A DNA stretch of 64,000 nucleotides. Origin: Pelomonas sp. V22 (GTDB taxonomy: Bacteria; Pseudomonadota; Gammaproteobacteria; Burkholderiales; Burkholderiaceae_C). The translations under genes were made by a program, and so were the position numbers. The notes beneath the pieces are model-generated. The model was not told where the DNA came from. It did not search any database and was given only the letters and a program-made list of their open reading frames with translations. Location of the stretch: the NCBI RefSeq assembly GCF_030014915.1, contig NZ_JAGIXS010000001.1:806001-870000 (forward strand). The letters run 5' to 3'. Each line of letters opens with the position of its first letter. The first letter of the stretch is position 1. This document shows, piece by piece, positions 44,573-52,903 of the stretch.

Positions 44573-46324
44573 ATGACAAGCATCCTGCGCACCCTCACCA
44601 CACTGGCCATCGCCCTGCCCCTGGCCGCAGAGGCCCAGTCCAACACCAACTGCGACCTGCACTACCGCGTCACACCGCGCTACGACAGCCAGCCGCGCCA
44701 GCTCGAGGTAGAGCTGACGTTTGCTGCTGAAGGACGGCGCGAGAGCTGGCTGCGCCTGCAGGCGGGCTGGGCCGGCGTCAACGACTATGGCGCCTCGCTC
44801 ACCCCAGCCACCGAGCAGCCGATCGGCGTGCGCCTGCTGGCCAGCGACAACATCAATCGCTGGAAGGTCGAGCACGAGCCCGAGGGCCGGGTCTCGGTGC
44901 GCTACCAGATCCGCGCCACGCTGGCCGACCCGGACGACGGCAAACCGCAGAAACAGGAGCATCTCTACCGCACGCAGATCGGCGTCGACTGGTTCCAGTT
45001 CTTCGGCTATGGCGTGCTGCCCAGCGTCGAAGCCTGGGGCGATGAGCGCAACGGTCGCATGTGCATGAGCCTCGCCCAGCCGGCGGCCAGCGTCGGGCCG
45101 TTGCTCGGCAGCTATTTCGATGGCCGCGTGCAGCCGAGGGCCGAGGTGGCCCTGCAGGGTTCGCAGGCCCTGCTGCGCCATGCCGTCTTCGCCGGTGGCC
45201 CGGGTTGGCGCGTCGCGGAGCGGCCCTTGCTTGGCGGCCCGGTGGTCACCGCCAGCCGTGGCACGCAAGGGCTGGACGATGCGGCCTTCGCCGACCAGGT
45301 CGCACGGCTGCTGGAGGCCCATCGCCGCTTCTGGGGCGACCAGAGCACGCCAAGACAGTCCGTGCTGCGCACACCCAACCACGCCAAGGGCAACAACGGC
45401 GGCACGCTGGTGCATCAGGCCGCCGTGCTGCACGTCAGCCCCGACTTCGGCCCCAGCAATGACAGCTTCGAGTTCCTGATCGGCCACGAGAACCTGCACC
45501 AATGGCTGCCCAATCGCCTGGGCGGCCGCGGCGCCGACGACGCGGATCAGGCGGCGCGGCACTACTGGATGTCGGAAGGCTTCACCGACTACTACACGCA
45601 CCGCCTGCTGCTGGCCGGTGGCCTCTGGACGCTGGACCGCTATGCCGAGCAGCTGACCCGCGCGCTGCGAGCCTACTGGCGCTCGCCGGCCCGCAATGCC
45701 ACGGCCGAGAGCATCGCGCCGCGCTTCTTCAGCGACCGCGACGCCGGCCGCCAGATGTATGTGCGCGGCGAGTTGCTGGCCATGGGCTGGGACCGCGAGC
45801 TGCGCCGCAAGAACCCGGCCGGGCTCGACGCCCTGCTGCGCGGCTTGATGCTGCCCGCCGAGCAGGCCAGTAAGGCCGAGCAGGCCCACGAACGCGTGCT
45901 GAAGGCCTTGACCACAGCACTGGGCAGCCAGCCCCGCGAACAGGTGCAGGCCCATGTGGCCGAGGGCCGCAGCTTCGAACTGGACGAAGGCCTGGCCGGC
46001 CCCTGCTTCGCGATGGGTTGGGCCGAGGTGCCCCGGTGGGTGCTGGGCTTCAATCCCGCTTCGCTCAGCAAGCACAGCGCCACCGACGTGCTGACCGACG
46101 GCCCGGCCCACCGCGCAGGCCTGCGCGAGGGCATGGTGCTGAAGGCCTGGTCGATCTTCGGCGGCGACGTCAGCAAGGAGGTCGTGCTGAAGGTCCAGAC
46201 CGAGGACGGCGACAAGGAGCTGCGCTACCTGCCACTTGACGGCAAGAGCGACCGCCTGCCCAGCCTCACGGTGCGCCCCGGCGCGGCCACCGACGCCGCC
46301 TGCCAGGCCTGGATACGCCGCTGA
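44573..46324 (+). CDS. M61-like metallopeptidase (glycyl aminopeptidase family)
   Basis: The 583-aa product has a signal peptide (ILRTLTTLAIALPLAAEAQ), an N-terminal beta-rich domain, a zinc-peptidase core with HENLHQWLPN followed by WMSEGFTDYYT, and a C-terminal PDZ-like domain (LTDGPAHRAGLREGMVL). This order matches the M61 family. HENLHQW deviates from the more usual HEYFHxW but keeps both histidines and the glutamate. A TAGCAT lies 8 bases before the ATG at 44573 and no ribosome-binding site is evident. Confidence 0.85.
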   Translation: MTSILRTLTTLAIALPLAAEAQSNTNCDLHYRVTPRYDSQPRQLEVELTFAAEGRRESWLRLQAGWAGVNDYGASLTPATEQPIGVRLLASDNINRWKVEHEPEGRVSVRYQIRATLADPDDGKPQKQEHLYRTQIGVDWFQFFGYGVLPSVEAWGDERNGRMCMSLAQPAASVGPLLGSYFDGRVQPRAEVALQGSQALLRHAVFAGGPGWRVAERPLLGGPVVTASRGTQGLDDAAFADQVARLLEAHRRFWGDQSTPRQSVLRTPNHAKGNNGGTLVHQAAVLHVSPDFGPSNDSFEFLIGHENLHQWLPNRLGGRGADDADQAARHYWMSEGFTDYYTHRLLLAGGLWTLDRYAEQLTRALRAYWRSPARNATAESIAPRFFSDRDAGRQMYVRGELLAMGWDRELRRKNPAGLDALLRGLMLPAEQASKAEQAHERVLKALTTALGSQPREQVQAHVAEGRSFELDEGLAGPCFAMGWAEVPRWVLGFNPASLSKHSATDVLTDGPAHRAGLREGMVLKAWSIFGGDVSKEVVLKVQTEDGDKELRYLPLDGKSDRLPSLTVRPGAATDAACQAWIRR

Positions 46325-46338
46325 AAGAGGGCGCGGCT

Positions 46339-46926
46339 TCAGCTGCGCCAGAACTGCAGGGCCTGCTCCACGCCGCCCTTGCGCGAAGGCCCGGCCGGGC
46401 GGCGCAGCGGCGTGCCAAGCGCAATCCAGCCGACCAGGATCTCGCCGGGCTCACAGAAAGCAGCCGCGAGACCGGGGTCGCGCACCTTGGCGCCGCTGAG
46501 CATCTTGCCGCCATAACCCATCAAGTGGGCGGCATTGAGGAAGTTGGCCAGCGCACCGCCAATGGCCGCCCATTGCTCATGCACCGGCACCTGCGGATGG
46601 CCCATGTCCAGCCGTGCCACCACGGCCACACTGACCGGAGGCCGCAGCGCGCGCTCGGCATCGAGCTCGGCGCCGGCCTCGTCCTTGCCGGCGGCACGGG
46701 CGGCCGCCGCGAAGAGCTCGGCCATCTGCTGGCGCGCCTCGCCGCGCACCGCCTTGAAGCGATAGGGCAGCAGCTCGCCATGGTCGGGCGCGCGCAGCGC
46801 GGCCTGCACCATCAGGGCCAGTTGCTCGTCGTCGGGGCCGGGCTCCACCAGGTGCTTGGGGCCGACGGAGTAGCGGCTCATCAAGGCTTCTAGAGCCTGC
46901 AGGGCGGAGGTCGTTGCGTCATTCAT
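46339..46926 (-). CDS. YdjA-like nitroreductase family flavoprotein
   Basis: A 195-aa nitroreductase-fold protein: MSRYSVGPKHLVEPGPDDEQLALMVQAALRAPDHGELLPYRF at the start, a central EQWAAIGGALANFLNAAHLMGYG and the tail FLVGWIALGTP-type segment (ILVGWIALGTPLRRP). It is of the YdjA type, small FMN-dependent oxidoreductases. It lies three bases downstream of a DsrE-like gene and is the final gene of the reverse-strand selenium/formate run. Its physiological electron acceptor is unknown. Confidence 0.88.
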   Translation of the reverse strand: MNDATTSALQALEALMSRYSVGPKHLVEPGPDDEQLALMVQAALRAPDHGELLPYRFKAVRGEARQQMAELFAAAARAAGKDEAGAELDAERALRPPVSVAVVARLDMGHPQVPVHEQWAAIGGALANFLNAAHLMGYGGKMLSGAKVRDPGLAAAFCEPGEILVGWIALGTPLRRPAGPSRKGGVEQALQFWRS

Positions 46927-46929
46927 GCT

Positions 46930-47310
46930 TCAGAACACCAGGCAGCGCCAGGCCGGGTCGGCCAATCGGGCCATGAACTGTACGGCCCCGCCATGGCCCG
47001 AGCATTCGGCGATCAGCGCATCGCGCTTCAGGCCCTGCGCCGCCAGCGCATCGGTGCAGGCATAGAGCCGGGCGCCGTGGCCGACGGCCTCCTGCATCGC
47101 CTGAAGCACGGTCTTTTCGTGGCGCTCCGAGGCACGCAGCGCGGCGGCCACGCCCGGTTGCAGCAACAGCACCGAGCGGGCCGAGCAATAGATCTCGACC
47201 TCGAGCTCCATCGCCGCCGCCGCCGCCGCATGGAAGAACGGCGTGGCCAGGCGTGCCGGCTTGGACGGGTCGGCTGCCCAGAGCAGCAGGGCTACGCCCT
47301 TGACCGTCAT
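46930..47310 (-). CDS. DsrE/DsrF-like family protein
   Basis: This 126-aa Rossmann-like protein resembles sulfur-relay DsrE/TusD proteins: an N-terminal VALLLWAADPSKPARLATPFFHAA strand-helix and the conserved cysteine region ARLYACTDALAAQGL, equivalent to the DsrE active-site cysteine. It has several other cysteines (YCSARS, ECSGHGG, WRCLVF). Its start overlaps the stop of the upstream GcvH-like gene (ATGA), so it is translationally coupled to a lipoyl-carrier-like protein. A role in sulfur or selenium handling is plausible but untested. Confidence 0.75.
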   Translation of the reverse strand: MTVKGVALLLWAADPSKPARLATPFFHAAAAAAMELEVEIYCSARSVLLLQPGVAAALRASERHEKTVLQAMQEAVGHGARLYACTDALAAQGLKRDALIAECSGHGGAVQFMARLADPAWRCLVF

Positions 47311-47735
47311 TGCAGCTGGTTCAGCCATGCGTAGTGCTCCATCGCCGCGCGCGCGGCCTCACCTTGCAGCAGTTGGTGGCGCTCGGTGTCCAGGCTGTGC
47401 GGTCCAAGCCGCAGCAGCCAGCCTTCGCCATAGCAATCGGCCAGGATCAGCTCCGGCCGCTCGGCCAGCTGCGCATTGATCTCCAGCACCTCGCCGGAGA
47501 GCGGCGACTTGACCGAGACGATGGACTTGGCCAGCTCGACCACCGCCATCGAGCGCCCTTGAGCGATTTGCTCGCCCACCGGCTTGGGCCGGCACATGTA
47601 GATCTCGCCCGAGGCCTTGAGCCCCAGCGCCGTGATGCCGAGGCGGGCCGAGCCATCGGGCAGCAGGCGGGCCCAGGTCTGCTCGTCCACCAGGTAGAGC
47701 AGGTCCTCGGGCAGCTCGGTACCGGCGATCAGCAT
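47307..47735 (-). CDS. GcvH-like lipoyl-carrier protein
   Basis: A 142-aa GcvH-fold protein: LGITALGLKASGEIYMCRP, GRSMAVVELAKSIVSVKSPL and GEVLEINAQLAERPELI. Lys70 in VELAKS aligns with the lipoyl-lysine of GcvH (ESVKA), so it may be lipoylated. It stands without gcvT or gcvP, follows selC and precedes a DsrE-like gene. Stand-alone GcvH-like proteins act in sulfur metabolism in some bacteria, so an electron- or sulfur-carrier role is more likely than glycine cleavage. The ATG at 47735 was chosen; the upstream frame runs through selC and selB. Confidence 0.85.
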   Translation of the reverse strand: MLIAGTELPEDLLYLVDEQTWARLLPDGSARLGITALGLKASGEIYMCRPKPVGEQIAQGRSMAVVELAKSIVSVKSPLSGEVLEINAQLAERPELILADCYGEGWLLRLGPHSLDTERHQLLQGEAARAAMEHYAWLNQLQ

Positions 47736-47753
47736 CGCCGGTACCGAAGCCAA

Positions 47754-47849
47754 TGGCGGAAGAGAACAGGAGTCGAACCTGCCCGGCGACGCATGGCGCC
47801 ACCCACCGGGTTTGAAGCCCGGCCGACACACCGGTGTCGTCTCTCCTCC
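47754..47849 (-). tRNA. selC: tRNA-Sec (selenocysteine), anticodon UCA
   Basis: Read on the reverse strand, the 96-nt gene begins GGAGGAGAGACGACACC, has the anticodon loop CTTCAAA (UCA, reading UGA), a long extra arm and the T-arm GGCAGGTTCGACTCCTG, and ends in an encoded CCA. The acceptor stem is 8 bp with one G-T pair. This is the characteristic long tRNA-Sec and resembles E. coli selC closely. It sits 19 bases after selB and 18 bases before the GcvH-like gene, so it may be excised from a longer transcript. Confidence 0.97.
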
Positions 47850-47868
47850 GTTGAAATCATTCCGCACC

Positions 47869-49788
47869 TCACGCGGCCCGCTCCTCGGCCAGAAACAGCC
47901 GCGAATCGGCCCGCAGCTTGTGCAGGTCGCCGACGCGGCGCAGCAGCCCCACGCGGTCGAAATACTCCAGGACCTGGATCGCCCGTTTGCGCCCCAGGCC
48001 CGTGGCATCCCTGAAGCCCGCCGCCAGCACCTGGCCTTCAGGCCCCGCCGCCAGGCCGCGGGCAATGTCGGCCAGCTTATGGATCTGGGGCGCGCCGTAG
48101 TAGAGGTTTTTCACCACCTGGTGCAGCTCGCCCTGCTGGGCCAGGCGGGCCAGGGTGCTGCGCATCAGGGCCTCGCTCTCGCCGCTGTCTCGGGCCAGGT
48201 CGCGGGCCCAGGCGCCTTCGAAGCCGGCCTCGGCGAGCCGGGGTGCCACCTTCTGCGCGATGCGCTGCTCGGCCGCCGAGAGCTGCACGCCATGGGCCGG
48301 CAGATGCACGAAGCTGCCGCGCTGCGCCAAGCGGCCTTGCGCGCGCAGCCGCGCCAGCAAGGCGAGCCACAGCGGCTCGGGCAGACGCGGCGCACACACG
48401 CGGCGCAGGCGGCCAGCATCGGGGCCCAGTTCCTCGGGCTGGCGCTGGTGATAGTCCGCCAGGCGCTGCAGCAACAGGCCGGCCCAATGCTCGGCGGCCG
48501 CGTCAGCCAGCGCCCAGGCCGAGCCACCCTCGCGCACTTGCAGCGCCGCAGCCAACGCTGGTGGCTCGCGCAGGCCTTCGGCCGCGGCAAAGCGTGCGAG
48601 GTCCACACCCAGCGGCGCAGCCTCCAGCAAGGCCTGCAGGCGCGCCTCGGGCTCGGGCAGCTGCAGGGCCGCCAGCTCGGCCAGACGCTCCGGCGTGCGG
48701 CGGTAGCGCGTGGGAGCAAAAGGGTCAAGCACACGCCCGCCGGCCATCGTGCGGCTGGCATTGGCATCGCGCAGCACGATGCGGTCGCCACGCCAGGCCG
48801 CCACCGGCTCGCGCAGCAGCAGCTGCACCAGCGCTTCGCCGCCGGGCTCCAGCTGCTCGCGACTGAGCACGGCGACCGTGCCCATCACGGACTTGGAGCC
48901 GATGTGCACATGGACCACTGCGCCCGAACGCAGGGCTTTGGCCTCGGCCGGCCAGAGCTGCAGGCGCGCATCGAGCCGCTCGGTCTGCAGGCGCACCGCC
49001 GGATCGACCAGCCACTGCCCGCGTGCCACCTCATCTTTGGCGATGCCCACCAGGCCCACGGCACAGCGTTGGCCGGCCAGCGCCTCCCCAACCGCCGCGT
49101 TCTGCGCATGCAGGCTGCGAACGCGCAGCATCGAGCCGCGCACATCCGGCGTCAGCGTCAATTCATCACCGATGCGGACCCGCCCTGCGTGCACGGTGCC
49201 GGTGACCACCGTGCCAACGCCATCGAGGCTGAAGGCCCGGTCGATGGCGAGCCTGAAAGCAGCCCCCGCCGCACCACGCTGCGGCAGACGGGCTGCGACG
49301 TCGAACAACAGCTGGCGCAGCGCATCCAGACCCTGGCCGGTGGTGGCTGCAACCTCGAGCACCGGCGCCAAAGCCAGCGAGCTACCAGCCAGCAGCTCCG
49401 CGATTTCACTGCGCAGCAAGGCGATGCGCTCGGGCGAAGCACGGTCGCACTTGGTGATCAACACGGCGCCACTTGAGATACCCAACAGGCTCAGCACGGC
49501 CAGGTGCTCGCGGGTCTGCGGCATCACGCCGTCGTCGGCCGCCACCAGCAGGAGCGCGAAGTCGATGCCGGTGGCGCCGGCCAACATGGTGTGGACAAGG
49601 CGCTCGTGGCCCGGCACGTCGATGAAGGCGATGCGCTCGCCAGTGGGCGTGGGCAGGAAGGCGTAGCCCAGCTCGATGCTGATGCCGCGCTTTTTTTCCT
49701 CGGGCAGGCGGTCGGTGTCCACGCCGGTGAGCGCTCTCACCAGCGTGGTCTTGCCGTGGTCGATATGACCCGCCGTCCCTACGATCAT
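47869..49788 (-). CDS. selB: Selenocysteine-specific elongation factor
   Basis: The 639-aa protein has an N-terminal GTPase ([51 protein letters not shown]), beta-barrel domains, and C-terminal winged-helix repeats that bind the SECIS hairpin (the last about 250 residues). SelB delivers Sec-tRNA-Sec to UGA codons. It starts 21 bases from the end of the transglutaminase-like gene; selC is 19 bases downstream. Length is normal. Confidence 0.96.
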   Translation of the reverse strand: MIVGTAGHIDHGKTTLVRALTGVDTDRLPEEKKRGISIELGYAFLPTPTGERIAFIDVPGHERLVHTMLAGATGIDFALLLVAADDGVMPQTREHLAVLSLLGISSGAVLITKCDRASPERIALLRSEIAELLAGSSLALAPVLEVAATTGQGLDALRQLLFDVAARLPQRGAAGAAFRLAIDRAFSLDGVGTVVTGTVHAGRVRIGDELTLTPDVRGSMLRVRSLHAQNAAVGEALAGQRCAVGLVGIAKDEVARGQWLVDPAVRLQTERLDARLQLWPAEAKALRSGAVVHVHIGSKSVMGTVAVLSREQLEPGGEALVQLLLREPVAAWRGDRIVLRDANASRTMAGGRVLDPFAPTRYRRTPERLAELAALQLPEPEARLQALLEAAPLGVDLARFAAAEGLREPPALAAALQVREGGSAWALADAAAEHWAGLLLQRLADYHQRQPEELGPDAGRLRRVCAPRLPEPLWLALLARLRAQGRLAQRGSFVHLPAHGVQLSAAEQRIAQKVAPRLAEAGFEGAWARDLARDSGESEALMRSTLARLAQQGELHQVVKNLYYGAPQIHKLADIARGLAAGPEGQVLAAGFRDATGLGRKRAIQVLEYFDRVGLLRRVGDLHKLRADSRLFLAEERAA

Positions 49789-49809
49789 GTGCCTACGATC
49801 ACGGTGACC

Positions 49810-50916
49810 TCAGACGATCTCTTTCGCGCTGATCACGTAGCGGAAGTTGTCCGGCGCCAGCTCGTCGAAACGGCCGCTGCGGTTCTCGCCCTGCGGATAC
49901 ATCAGAAAGGCCAGCGAGGCCTTGCCGGCACTGCCGGGCAGCATCAGGTCGTGCGCCCGGTTGTAGCCGACCCAGTTGCCCTCCCAGCTGCCGAACAAGG
50001 CCTTGTCGACCGGTGCGACCACCGGATGCTTGCGGTCCTTGATCCAGTCGGCCGTTTCCTGCCGCGCGACCTTGAGCACGTCGGCCGGGTCCATCGCCAC
50101 CCAGCCGCGCTGCTTCAGGTAGACCTCGGCCCGGCAATGCTGGGCGCCCTTCAGCGCCGCCGAGTTCGCACCGAGCTCCTTGTAACCAAAGGCTGAAGGC
50201 GCCACACGCAGGCCGTAGATGTCGCGGGCCGGCACGCCCACCGCGCGGTTCAGGCCCACGAAGATCGCATTCAGGTCCGCGCATTTGCCACCGAGGTTGC
50301 CGGTCTCCAGCATGGCCTTGATGTCGCCGATGCCGCAGCCGCGCACCTTGGGTTCGCGGTGGGCATTGGCCACCACCCAGTCGTAGATCGCGCGGGCCTT
50401 GTCGGCATCGGTCCTGGCGCCGCGCGTCACTTCGAGGGCCGTTTTGCGCACGATGCCATCGAGCGGCAGCAACTCGGTGGGCGCCAGAGCGGCGCGCAGC
50501 ACCTCGGGGTCTTCTGCCACAGGCGCGCCCTTAGTGCCCCAGTCGAGCACGCGGTTGCGCGTCTGCACGCGCGTGGTGACCGAGAGGCTGGGTTCCTTCA
50601 CCGCATCGCCGAACTCGGCATACAGCATGCGCGTGTCACGCGCCGCATCGGCCACCACTTGCGCCTGTGCGGCATTGCCGGTCCAGCTGTGGCCCAGCGT
50701 GCGCTGGTAGTCGGTCTCGAGGTCAGGCAGCGGCAGCCAGAGCTTGGTCGTCCCCTGCGGGTCGGCCACGGTGACCGTGAGCGTCAGATCGAACGTGCGC
50801 CACCCGGGGCTGGGCTGCGGCGCGAAGCGGCGCTCCTGGGCCCAGGCCGGGAGCCAGGTGCCGGATGCAGCCAGGGCGGCAGCGCCGGTGATCAGGGTTC
50901 TGCGATGCATGCTCAT
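49810..50916 (-). CDS. Exported transglutaminase-like protein
   Basis: A 368-aa protein with a signal sequence carrying a twin-arginine (HRRTLITGAAALAASGTWLPAWA). The transglutaminase-like core is visible: Cys in GGKCADLNAIFVGLNRAVGVPAR, His in HCRAEVYLKQRGW and Asp in WVAMDPADVL. AAGGA lies 9 bases before the ATG at 50916. It sits between tlpA-like and selB in the selenium run; the function, proteolytic or cross-linking or scaffold, is unknown. Confidence 0.85.
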   Translation of the reverse strand: MSMHRRTLITGAAALAASGTWLPAWAQERRFAPQPSPGWRTFDLTLTVTVADPQGTTKLWLPLPDLETDYQRTLGHSWTGNAAQAQVVADAARDTRMLYAEFGDAVKEPSLSVTTRVQTRNRVLDWGTKGAPVAEDPEVLRAALAPTELLPLDGIVRKTALEVTRGARTDADKARAIYDWVVANAHREPKVRGCGIGDIKAMLETGNLGGKCADLNAIFVGLNRAVGVPARDIYGLRVAPSAFGYKELGANSAALKGAQHCRAEVYLKQRGWVAMDPADVLKVARQETADWIKDRKHPVVAPVDKALFGSWEGNWVGYNRAHDLMLPGSAGKASLAFLMYPQGENRSGRFDELAPDNFRYVISAKEIV

Positions 50917-50936
50917 GTCGTCATTCCTTTCTCTAC

Positions 50937-51464
50937 TCAAGCCTTGAGATAGCGCGCCACCCATTGGCGCATGTCAGAGCCATTCCAGTCGCGCTCGCCG
51001 ACCACGCTGGCGCGGGCCAGGCCGGCCTTGTCGATCAGCACCGTGGTCGGGAACGCGCGCACGCCGAAGGCGCGCGACACCAGGCCGTCGGCATCGCGCA
51101 GCACCGGCAGCGAGAGCGGCATCTGATCCATGAAGCGCTTCAGCGCGGCATCGGTCTCGCGGAAGTTGATGGTCACGACGATCAGGCCTTGCGGCCCCAG
51201 CGTGGTGTCCAGCAACTCCAGCGAAGGCAGCTCGGCGCGGCAGGGCTCGCACCAGCTGGCCCAGAAATTCAAGAGCACGGCCTTGCCGCGCTGCTGGGCG
51301 AGCGACCAGGGCTGGCCCTCGGGAAAGCTGTTCAGCTGCAAGGCCGGCGTGGCCTGGCCCTTGGGCCAGGGACGTTCGGCGGCCTCGGCCCGACCCTCCG
51401 CAGCCGCCAGGCAGGCTGCACCCGCGAGCAGGATCTGGCGGCGGCGCTCGTTCAGCGGCTTCAT
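50937..51464 (-). CDS. Exported TlpA-like thioredoxin-fold protein
   Basis: A 175-aa thioredoxin-fold protein with a probable signal (RRRQILLAGAACLAAAEGRAEA) and the active site FWASWCEPCRAE (CEPC), plus the cis-proline region FGVRAFPTTVLID. It resembles TlpA/ResA-type disulfide reductases. Its start overlaps the selA stop (ATGA). A role in keeping periplasmic cysteines reduced, perhaps for the formate dehydrogenase, is inference. The active site uses cysteine, not selenocysteine. Confidence 0.9.
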   Translation of the reverse strand: MKPLNERRRQILLAGAACLAAAEGRAEAAERPWPKGQATPALQLNSFPEGQPWSLAQQRGKAVLLNFWASWCEPCRAELPSLELLDTTLGPQGLIVVTINFRETDAALKRFMDQMPLSLPVLRDADGLVSRAFGVRAFPTTVLIDKAGLARASVVGERDWNGSDMRQWVARYLKA

Positions 51465-52903
51465 GCCAGGGCCTCCTGCAGGAGCGGCAGCTGCAGGCTG
51501 AACTGCGCTGCATCGTCCAGGCAGCGCAGGTCCAGCCAGAGCTGGTCTTCGGCGATGCGGCCAATCACCGGCAGCGGCAGCGCGCGCAAAGCCGCCGAGA
51601 GACGTTCCAGCGCCCTGCCCTGGCCCTTGGCCGCGACTGGCGCGATGGCCAGGCCCGCCGACGGCAGGCGCTCGATGGGCAGCGAGCCCGAGCCGATCTG
51701 GCCCAGCATGGCGCTCACCCGCACCGTGTAGTGCGGCGCCAGCGCTGCCGCGAGCAGTGGTGCCAGTGCCTCGGCCTGCGCCTCGATCTCGGCCAGCGGG
51801 CGTGTCAGCAGGCGCAGCGTGGGCAGGTCCTGCGTCAGGCGTTCGGGCCGCAGGTACAGGCGCAGCGTGGCCTCCAGCGCGGCCAGCGGCAGCTTGCTCA
51901 TGCGCAGCGCGCGCTTCATCGGGAACTTGCGGATGCGGGCTATGTACTCGCGCTTGCCGACGATCAGGCCGGCCTGCGGGCCGCCGAGCAGCTTGTCGCC
52001 GCTGAAGGTCACCACATCGCAGCCGGCTGCCAGCATCTCCTGCGGCATGGGCTCGCGCGGCAGGCCCCACTGCGAAAGGTCGACGAGGGCGCCACTGCCG
52101 AGGTCTGTGACCAGCGGTAGCCCGGCCGCATGGGCGATGGGCGCCAGCTCCGCCTCGCTCACCGCCGCTGTGAAGCCCTGCACCTGGTAGTTGCTGGTGT
52201 GGACCTTCATCAGCATCGCCGTCTGCGGCGTGATGGCGCCGGCATAGTCGCGCGCATGGGTGCGGTTGGTCGTGCCCACCTCGACCAGCGTGGCGCCGGC
52301 GCTGGCCATCACATCGGGCATGCGGAAGGCACCGCCGATCTCGACCAGCTCGCCGCGCGAGACGATCACCTCGCGCCCGCCGCCCAGCGCGGCAATGGCC
52401 AGCAGCACGGCGGCCGCGTTGTTGTTGACCACCGTGGCCGCCTCGGCGCCGGTGAGATCGCACAGCAGGCCTTCGACAAGGCTGTCGCGGTCGCCGCGCC
52501 CGCCGGACTCGAGGTCGTACTCGAGGTTGTTGGGGCCGCTCATCAGGGCCAGCAACTGCTGCAGCGCCGCATCGGCCAGCAGCGCGCGGCCGAGGTTGGT
52601 GTGGATCACCGTGCCGGTGAGGTTGAGCACGGCGCGCATGCGGCCTTGAAGGCGGTACGACACGCGCTGCTCCAGCTGCGCGTCGAGCGCATCCGGCGTC
52701 AGCTCGTCGAGGCTCAGCGCTTGCGCCAGCGCGCGCAGCCGCAGGCCGTCGAGCAGGGCCCGCGCCTCGCCGGCCACCAGCGTGTGGCCCTGCTCGTCCA
52801 CCAGGGCGGCCACGGCGGGGCGGCGCAGCAGCTTGTCTATCGAGGGCAGGTCCTTCGGGGCTGCCTTCGAGCCGTGAACCACGGACTCTCGGGGCGCAGC
52901 CAT
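51461..52903 (-). CDS. selA: L-seryl-tRNA(Sec) selenium transferase
   Basis: A 480-aa PLP enzyme that converts seryl-tRNA-Sec to selenocysteyl-tRNA-Sec using selenophosphate. Signature regions are TNLGRALLADAAL, VVNNNAAAVLLAI and FSGDKLLGGPQAGLIVGK, with the PLP lysine in GDKLLGGPQ. Its ATG overlaps the fdhE stop by one base (TGATG). selD, needed to make selenophosphate, is not in the window. Confidence 0.96.
   Translation of the reverse strand: MAAPRESVVHGSKAAPKDLPSIDKLLRRPAVAALVDEQGHTLVAGEARALLDGLRLRALAQALSLDELTPDALDAQLEQRVSYRLQGRMRAVLNLTGTVIHTNLGRALLADAALQQLLALMSGPNNLEYDLESGGRGDRDSLVEGLLCDLTGAEAATVVNNNAAAVLLAIAALGGGREVIVSRGELVEIGGAFRMPDVMASAGATLVEVGTTNRTHARDYAGAITPQTAMLMKVHTSNYQVQGFTAAVSEAELAPIAHAAGLPLVTDLGSGALVDLSQWGLPREPMPQEMLAAGCDVVTFSGDKLLGGPQAGLIVGKREYIARIRKFPMKRALRMSKLPLAALEATLRLYLRPERLTQDLPTLRLLTRPLAEIEAQAEALAPLLAAALAPHYTVRVSAMLGQIGSGSLPIERLPSAGLAIAPVAAKGQGRALERLSAALRALPLPVIGRIAEDQLWLDLRCLDDAAQFSLQLPLLQEALA

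Noticed and set aside
46339-47735. A glycine cleavage operon because of the GcvH-like gene
   Set aside because: No gcvT or gcvP is present and the neighbours are DsrE-like and nitroreductase-like genes.
50937-51464. TlpA-like protein as a second selenoprotein
   Set aside because: The active site is CEPC with TGC/TGT codons and there is no in-frame TGA.
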